64,000 bases of DNA from Bacillus sp. S3 (GTDB lineage Bacteria > Bacillota > Bacilli > Bacillales > Cytobacillaceae). Below are positions 59,237 through 64,000 of the stretch, piece after piece. The position numbers and the translations under genes were made by a program. The stretch covers positions 3,159,501-3,223,500 of the forward strand of contig NZ_CP039727.1 in assembly GCF_005154805.1 (NCBI RefSeq), given 5' to 3'. The notes beneath the pieces are model-generated. The model was not told the origin of the DNA and did no database searches. It worked only from the letters and a program-made list of their open reading frames with translations. Each line of letters opens with the position of its first letter. Position 1 is the stretch's first letter.

Positions 59237-59938
59237 TTAGTGAAGGTTTTTAATAAAATTAAATGTTAATGGTGCGTGTAACTGTAATTGGTCTTTTGTT
59301 TCATTGTTTAAGTTGAACATCGCAAATGTTTCTGCAAAATATTCTTCAGGATAAAGGAAGTAGTTGTTCCCTGGAAACAGTTGCTCATGCTCACTTTTCC
59401 AAACTGGTTGGAACTCCTTCGAAGAGCTGATTTCTCCATACACATAACGATCAATAGAATGTGCCAGTTCATGTAATTCTAAATTTACGGAACCATGTCC
59501 CTTTCCACTTTCACTGGAGCCAATTTTAGCCAGCACCAATTTGGAACCACCAATGCCGGGGACATCATCCCATGTAATATTACCTTGATACCCTCTTGGT
59601 ACTTGTCCTGTTAATTGGCTTGCCGTTGGATTCTCCGTCAGCCTTCCCGTAAACAGTTTAACCTTAATTCCGTTTTGTTTGATTTTTTCCATAAGGGTGC
59701 TTGGTAATCGTGCGATTCGTGTAATCATAGCTGCAGCTTCTCTTTGGTCGAAAGATTGTTTCGGCAGGACAATTATTTGATTTAGTTGGTTTATAGATTT
59801 GTTATTTTTAATAGATTGGCAGAGAATTGAATTTCTCGGGAAGTCATCAAGCATTATTCCATCATATGAAGCCTGTGATGTCGTGATGGACGATAAAAAC
59901 AACCCGGCAATTATAATTGAAATGACCCACTTTCGCAT
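59237..59938 (-). CDS. Secreted metalloprotease, lethal-factor/PPEP-like
   Basis: A signal peptide (MRKWVISIIIAGLFLSSITTSQA) is followed by a compact domain with the zinc motif HELAHSIDRY and the third ligand region PEEYFAETFAMF. This is the ATLF-like fold shared by anthrax lethal factor's catalytic domain and Pro-Pro endopeptidases. Secreted PPEPs cut cell-surface adhesins after Pro-Pro. The specificity here is unknown. Start at 59938 has GGGGA 6 bases upstream. Confidence 0.85.
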   Translation of the reverse strand: MRKWVISIIIAGLFLSSITTSQASYDGIMLDDFPRNSILCQSIKNNKSINQLNQIIVLPKQSFDQREAAAMITRIARLPSTLMEKIKQNGIKVKLFTGRLTENPTASQLTGQVPRGYQGNITWDDVPGIGGSKLVLAKIGSSESGKGHGSVNLELHELAHSIDRYVYGEISSSKEFQPVWKSEHEQLFPGNNYFLYPEEYFAETFAMFNLNNETKDQLQLHAPLTFNFIKNLH

Positions 59939-60037
59939 ACACATTCCCCATTTTAGTCTATAGTTAATAGTATTATATCATGGGAGACAGCTAGAAAGAT
60001 TGGGGCATTTAAGGTAAAAGTGGGAGATTATCCAAAC

Positions 60038-60070
60038 AAAGAAGCCGCCAACATCGGCAGCTTTCATTGT
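60038..60070 (-). terminator. Probable terminator of the TerD/TelA operon
   Basis: On the minus strand GCTGCCG and CGGCTTC close an imperfect hairpin over ATGTTGG, followed by a T-rich stretch. It is just after the last terD-like gene. Confidence 0.45.
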
Positions 60071-60080
60071 AAAAAAGGAT

Positions 60081-60659
60081 TTACACTTCCAATCCAAAGT
60101 TTCGGCAGAGAGACGCTAATCCGCCAGCGAAGCCGCTGCCTACAGCGTTGAATTTCCAATCGCCATTATGGCGGTATAGCTCGCAAATGACAACTGCCGT
60201 TTCAACGGAAAAGTCTTCACCAAGGTCAAACCTTAACACTTCACGATTCGTTTCTTCATCAATTAGCCGAACAAATGCGTTGGAGACTTGACCAAAATTT
60301 TGGTTCCTTGCCTCAGCATCATGAATCGTTACTGAAACTGCAATCCGGTGCACATGGGAAGGAACTTTACTAAAGTCAATCTTGATTTGTTCATCATCGC
60401 CATCACCTTCCCCTGTCCGATTATCCCCTGTATGTTCGACCGAACCTGAAGAGTGAACCAAATTATTGTAAAAAATAAAATCCAAATCCTGCGTCACACG
60501 ACTATTTGCATCTGTTAAAAACGCTGAAGCATCCAAGTCAAAATCATGTCCGCCGTGATAACGGTTCGTGTCCCAGCCAAGGCCGACAATAACTTTTGTT
60601 AACCCTGGATTTGTTTTAGTTAGATCAATTCTTTGTCCTTTAGATAGGTTAATACCCAA
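60081..60659 (-). CDS. TerD family protein (second copy), 192 aa
   Basis: It belongs to the TerD calcium-binding fold of the tellurite/general-stress system. [11 protein letters not shown] and [16 protein letters not shown] hold the Ca-binding Asp, and [20 protein letters not shown] is the final block. The TTG at 60659 is the start: AGGTGAT precedes it by 4 bases and family proteins begin (M)GINL-KGQ. It is 32 bases after its paralogue. Confidence 0.9.
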   Translation of the reverse strand: MGINLSKGQRIDLTKTNPGLTKVIVGLGWDTNRYHGGHDFDLDASAFLTDANSRVTQDLDFIFYNNLVHSSGSVEHTGDNRTGEGDGDDEQIKIDFSKVPSHVHRIAVSVTIHDAEARNQNFGQVSNAFVRLIDEETNREVLRFDLGEDFSVETAVVICELYRHNGDWKFNAVGSGFAGGLASLCRNFGLEV

Positions 60660-60691
60660 ACAAATCACCTCATTATGAGCTTTTTTCCTAA

Positions 60692-61303
60692 TTAACTAAA
60701 TGATCTTACCACTTCACTCAAACTGGCTGCGTTTGTGCCGCTTCCGATTGCCGCAAACTTCCACTCATTACCATGACGATAAATCTCACCTGTCACAAGG
60801 CATGTCAACCCGCCATAATTATCGGTTAGGTTATAGTGGATAAGCTCTTGATTGTTGTTAGGATTTACGATTCTGATAAACGCATTTTTAATCATGCCAA
60901 AATGCTGTTTTCTTTTTACACAATCATAAATATTTACAACGAAAACAAGTTTCTGGATAGTGGAAGGGACTCTAGCTAAATCGACAATAATCTGTTCGTC
61001 GTCACCGTCTCCATCCCCTGTCAGGTTATCACCTGTATGTTGGACGCTGCCGTCATTGCTTTTTAAGTTTCCGAAATAAATGACATCTTTATTGTTTTGC
61101 AGTCTGTCATTTGCACCTAACATAATCACAGATGCATCACAGTCAATGTTAGCTGAACCGCCGCCACCGAATAAACCGCCGAACAGGCCGCCGCCCCCTC
61201 CGCTTTGCACTGGATCCCAGCCTAATCCTACCATTATTTTAGAAAGTCCTGGATTGCCTTTTGTTAAATCTACCCGTTGACCTTTTTGCAAATTAATTGC
61301 CAT
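60692..61303 (-). CDS. TerD family protein with Gly-rich insert, 203 aa
   Basis: The TerD motifs are intact ([48 protein letters not shown]). Between the first two blocks is a Gly/Phe-rich insert ([15 protein letters not shown]), absent in the paralogue. Start at 61303 with GGAGTGATTGGA upstream. It follows telA by 49 bases. Confidence 0.9.
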   Translation of the reverse strand: MAINLQKGQRVDLTKGNPGLSKIMVGLGWDPVQSGGGGGLFGGLFGGGGSANIDCDASVIMLGANDRLQNNKDVIYFGNLKSNDGSVQHTGDNLTGDGDGDDEQIIVDLARVPSTIQKLVFVVNIYDCVKRKQHFGMIKNAFIRIVNPNNNQELIHYNLTDNYGGLTCLVTGEIYRHGNEWKFAAIGSGTNAASLSEVVRSFS

Positions 61304-61352
61304 TCCAATCACTCCAATTATGAATTTTTTCAGAATATCAACAATATAGGAA

Positions 61353-62456
61353 CTATGATTGTTTCAATTTTTTAAAATTGTCCTGCAGCTGTTCTAATCT
61401 TTTTGTACCTTCAATGCGCATCCGTTTATTCTCTTCTTCAATTGTCCTTGTTTCCTGCATACCCTTAATGATAATATTCCATGATTCTTCAATCGTCTCT
61501 ATCTTTATGCTCGGACCGCCTGCAAGTCTCGCAATATCAGTGCTTTGCTGCGAAATGTTTTGAGCATTTTTTAGCAGCATTTCATTTGTTCTGCGATCCA
61601 GCTCACTCATGGAATCTGCCACAAGCTTTTGTCTTTTTGCTGCTACTGCTTGAATTAAGCCATTTTTAAAAATAGGGATGGTCGTAACAAAGGCAGAATT
61701 GATTTTGCCAATCAGCTTTGTATTTCCCCTTTGTAATAAGCGGATTTGTGGTGCTGTCTGTAAGGAAACCATCTTAGCCATTTCTAGATCGTATATTCTT
61801 TGCTCTAGCAATTCAATTGCATTCTTCATTGAATCCAACTGCATGGATGCAAGCTGATCCCCAGAAGCCACACGTGATTCCAGCTGTGGCAGTGTATTTT
61901 TCTTCAGATCCTCGACCTTTAATTCACCGGCAACAATATATTTTTCTAGTGTCAAATAGTATTGGTAGTTTTGTTCATACATTTGCTCCAGCATATTTGT
62001 GGAGTCGACCATTTCATGTTGATACTTTGAAATTTCCACATATACTTTATCAATTTCGGACCCCATCGTCTGATATTTTCCGAATAGCTTTTCCACCATT
62101 TTTTCGCCCTTTTTAAAGAGCTTACTGAAAATGCCTCCTGACGTTTTTTGAAAGTCCTTAGCATCAAATTTATCCATGATGCGGCCAAGTTGTTTTAATA
62201 GTTCGCCTGAATCTTCTACTTTCGTCGTCCGCATATTACTTAAAATTTGATCGGAAAAACGGGAAATTTGCACCGCCGGCTCTTTCCCAAACTCTAATAT
62301 TTGAATTTGGTCACGCTCATCAATGGTGCGGGCTAAATTTTGAATTTCCGGTTCTTTGCGAAGTGCAAGTTTGATATCGGAAACCTTTGTTTCCGAAAGG
62401 ACATCCTCGGCATTCGCAGGTGTTAAACCGCTGGCTGGGTTTGGCGAAAAATTCAC
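61353..62456 (-). CDS. TelA/KlaA family toxic anion resistance protein (YceH-like)
   Basis: A long helical protein, 367 residues, with coiled-coil stretches in the middle and end (EVRIDLEQ-type heptads around 140-260). TelA proteins confer tolerance to tellurite and cell-wall agents by an unknown route. The GTG at 62456 has AGGGGAGATT upstream. It comes three bases after the yceG-like stop. Confidence 0.9.
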   Translation of the reverse strand: MNFSPNPASGLTPANAEDVLSETKVSDIKLALRKEPEIQNLARTIDERDQIQILEFGKEPAVQISRFSDQILSNMRTTKVEDSGELLKQLGRIMDKFDAKDFQKTSGGIFSKLFKKGEKMVEKLFGKYQTMGSEIDKVYVEISKYQHEMVDSTNMLEQMYEQNYQYYLTLEKYIVAGELKVEDLKKNTLPQLESRVASGDQLASMQLDSMKNAIELLEQRIYDLEMAKMVSLQTAPQIRLLQRGNTKLIGKINSAFVTTIPIFKNGLIQAVAAKRQKLVADSMSELDRRTNEMLLKNAQNISQQSTDIARLAGGPSIKIETIEESWNIIIKGMQETRTIEEENKRMRIEGTKRLEQLQDNFKKLKQS

Positions 62457-62459
62457 TGG

Positions 62460-64000
62460 TTAATCTCCCCTTAGATTTTTTAAGATTCCTTGAAGCAGTC
62501 CTTTTTTGAAAAGCGACGGTTCTTTGAATTCTAGATCAAATACAACATCATCAAGCCAATGTTTATCAAACAATCGTTCATCAAGGTAATTTTCGATATC
62601 ATTATGCCCCGGAGGATTATAAAGAATAATATCAATGCCAAATTGATTAAGAAGCAGCAGCAGTGCCGCATCAGACCTTGAAAGTGGTCCAGTCGATTCA
62701 TTATTGTAAATGATTAATTTCGGAACATGCTGAGAATAATCAAACCGCTCCATCAATTGAATGATGTTTTTGGGCATAAACATCGCCTGTGTAAATAAAT
62801 ACATTTTCACATCTTCAGGTCCTTCCATCGGCAACGGCTCTAAACCCGGTTTTTCACAAATTCTCCTAACAGCATTCGCAATTCCTTTTTGCAGTCCAGT
62901 TGCCAAGAAGGAGTAAGGCCAGTAGTGCGCATTCTTGATTTTTTCGGGATCAATTGAGCCATCCTTACCGAGTGCATTTCGATAATGAAAACGAAAATCA
63001 CTGTTACTTGGAATCGTATAGGGAAGCTTTCGAATCAATAAACTATGTTCCAATTGAGTAAGAGCTTGCAGCCGCTCCCAGTATTCTTTTCGGTTTTTAC
63101 TAACCCCCTGGATTTTAGCGAAAATGGAAGGAATTTTGACTTCTCCGTTGCCGACTTCAAAATTAGGGCGAATCATCGCGATTTCTTTACTGAGAATGAA
63201 CAGCTCATCGTATGTCGTTTTCAATGTAATCGAGGATGGCGTGTACTCCCGTAATTGCCACGGTTTGTACAGTCCTGAACCCTCCTGGTTTAAAATTGTC
63301 TCGATTTCTTTTGATGCCCGATAGGCAACCGTTGTTTTCCTTGATCGCTTTTCTTTCGGAAATGGCTCAGCAGCCTGTTTATTTTGGTAATGATGGGTGA
63401 AGATCGGTTCGTCCAATAATCCCGCTAACAAATCGTTACCTTCCGGATGGAAGATGACAATATCACAACCTAGCTTTGTTAAATAGTATAAAAAAAACTG
63501 ATGACTTTTTTTATAGTCTCCATACCATAAAAACTTCGGCATCCCCTGCTGTGGGTCAGCCAGCTCCAGCTGTGGCTGTAAATGGTTGATTGACCATTTC
63601 ACTAGATCCACTAGAATCCTTCTTAGCTCATGACTTTGTAGGCCGCCCGACTCGTGTCTTGCATATAGCTCCAGCGTGGCAATCATCGCTTCTCTTATTT
63701 TCCGATGGATCACCGGCACCTTTGATTTTAACAAAAGCTGTTCCCCGTCAAGAAAAGCCGTGAACCTGTTGATAGATAGCTTCTGTTCGTTATTAATATT
63801 GATCACTCTCTGTACCGCCTGAAAATGAACATTATTAATGGTTTTATCAAGTGATTCCTCACTGAGCAGTTGGAGATTCGTTTCTTTATTATGGACGTAA
63901 TCAAATAACTGGTTATAATATTCATCCGTGTCAATCGGTACTCCGAGAAACTTTGCAAGTACCTGCCCAATTTGAATTGCTCCATTCTCTACTGAATAAT
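62460..64000 (-). CDS. YceG-like stress protein, 5' end beyond window
   Basis: The frame is open through the end of the window; the ATT/ATG-like codon at 63806 is internal, so at least 513 residues are visible. Two similar segments, FLWYGDYKKSHQFFLYYLTKLGCDIVIFHP and the later LLLLNQFGIDIILYNPPGHND (quoted in parts), suggest an internal repeat. It matches YceG of the B. subtilis yceCDEFGH general-stress/tellurite operon by position before telA and by length. Confidence 0.8.
   Translation of the reverse strand, partial: YSVENGAIQIGQVLAKFLGVPIDTDEYYNQLFDYVHNKETNLQLLSEESLDKTINNVHFQAVQRVININNEQKLSINRFTAFLDGEQLLLKSKVPVIHRKIREAMIATLELYARHESGGLQSHELRRILVDLVKWSINHLQPQLELADPQQGMPKFLWYGDYKKSHQFFLYYLTKLGCDIVIFHPEGNDLLAGLLDEPIFTHHYQNKQAAEPFPKEKRSRKTTVAYRASKEIETILNQEGSGLYKPWQLREYTPSSITLKTTYDELFILSKEIAMIRPNFEVGNGEVKIPSIFAKIQGVSKNRKEYWERLQALTQLEHSLLIRKLPYTIPSNSDFRFHYRNALGKDGSIDPEKIKNAHYWPYSFLATGLQKGIANAVRRICEKPGLEPLPMEGPEDVKMYLFTQAMFMPKNIIQLMERFDYSQHVPKLIIYNNESTGPLSRSDAALLLLLNQFGIDIILYNPPGHNDIENYLDERLFDKHWLDDVVFDLEFKEPSLFKKGLLQGILKNLRGD

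Noticed and set aside
63803..63985. A separate 60-codon ORF at the right end
   Set aside because: The yceG-like frame is open through this region to the window edge, so the ORF is a shadow.
1..64000. CRISPR arrays, rRNA genes, complete tRNA genes, insertion sequences or prophage
   Set aside because: No repeat-spacer pattern, rRNA segment, cloverleaf, transposase or phage gene was recognised. The group II intron is the only mobile element.

Overview
The window is low-GC, spore-former DNA of the Bacillaceae (Bacillus, Neobacillus or Mesobacillus type). The evidence is strong AAGGAGG-type ribosome binding sites, clear intrinsic terminators, the conserved yodL-yozD-yodN-yozE-kamA-yodPQRST and ypmPQRS-msrAB gene neighbourhoods, a GerA-type germinant receptor operon, Spo0M, GerP-like proteins and sporulation-type promoters. 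I cannot name the species.

Layout. 1-7 kb: the end of DNA ligase D, dapF, an orphan yxlEFG-like ABC exporter operon behind an ECF-type promoter, a DUF4870 protein and an amidohydrolase. 6.8-7.6 kb: a GNAT acetyltransferase behind a structured leader with a 9-codon upstream ORF. 7.6-14 kb: an SDR with an altered active site, a GerP-like/Hsp20-like spore cluster, small proteins and a CobW-type GTPase. 14-19 kb: CtpB, CopA, DeoD. 19-30.4 kb: the yod/kam region: YodL, Spo0M, YozD, YodN, YozE, YokU, lysine 2,3-aminomutase with a sigma-54 promoter, its activator KamR, and YodP/Q/R/S/T behind a sigma-E-like promoter. 30.5-38.4 kb: a Ktr/Trk potassium channel subunit, a YjcZ-type spore peptide with a sigma-K promoter, a DUF502 protein, MsrA/MsrB, RsgA behind a leader-peptide attenuator, a DUF4397 protein and YpmS/R/Q. 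38.4-45.8 kb: the ger operon, DegV, and a group II intron inserted at the terminator of a DUF2535 gene. 45.8-57.3 kb: a complete [NiFe]-hydrogenase operon (small and large subunits, cytochrome b, protease, a four-Cys Rieske-like protein, hypA-B-F-C-D-E) next to tatA-tatC. 57.5-64 kb: a small protein with a consensus sigma-A promoter, dfrA-thyA, a PPEP/lethal-factor-like metalloprotease and a TerD/TelA stress operon that runs off the window.

How the parts work together. The kam region looks like a two-stage mother-cell pathway. A sigma-E-like promoter drives the yodTSRQ genes. KamR, an enhancer-binding protein, then probably activates a -24/-12 promoter in front of kamA. The hydrogenase operon encodes every maturation factor it needs, and the adjacent Tat genes can export the Tat-signal small subunit with its folded partner.

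The least expected signals are two leader-RNA switches. Upstream of rsgA, a 23-codon ORF carries an 8-11 bp antiterminator that pairs with the 5' arm of an intrinsic terminator. Upstream of the GNAT gene, a 9-codon ORF is followed by four mutually exclusive segments ending at the Shine-Dalgarno sequence. Both were found by reading base pairing by eye and need folding and comparative support.
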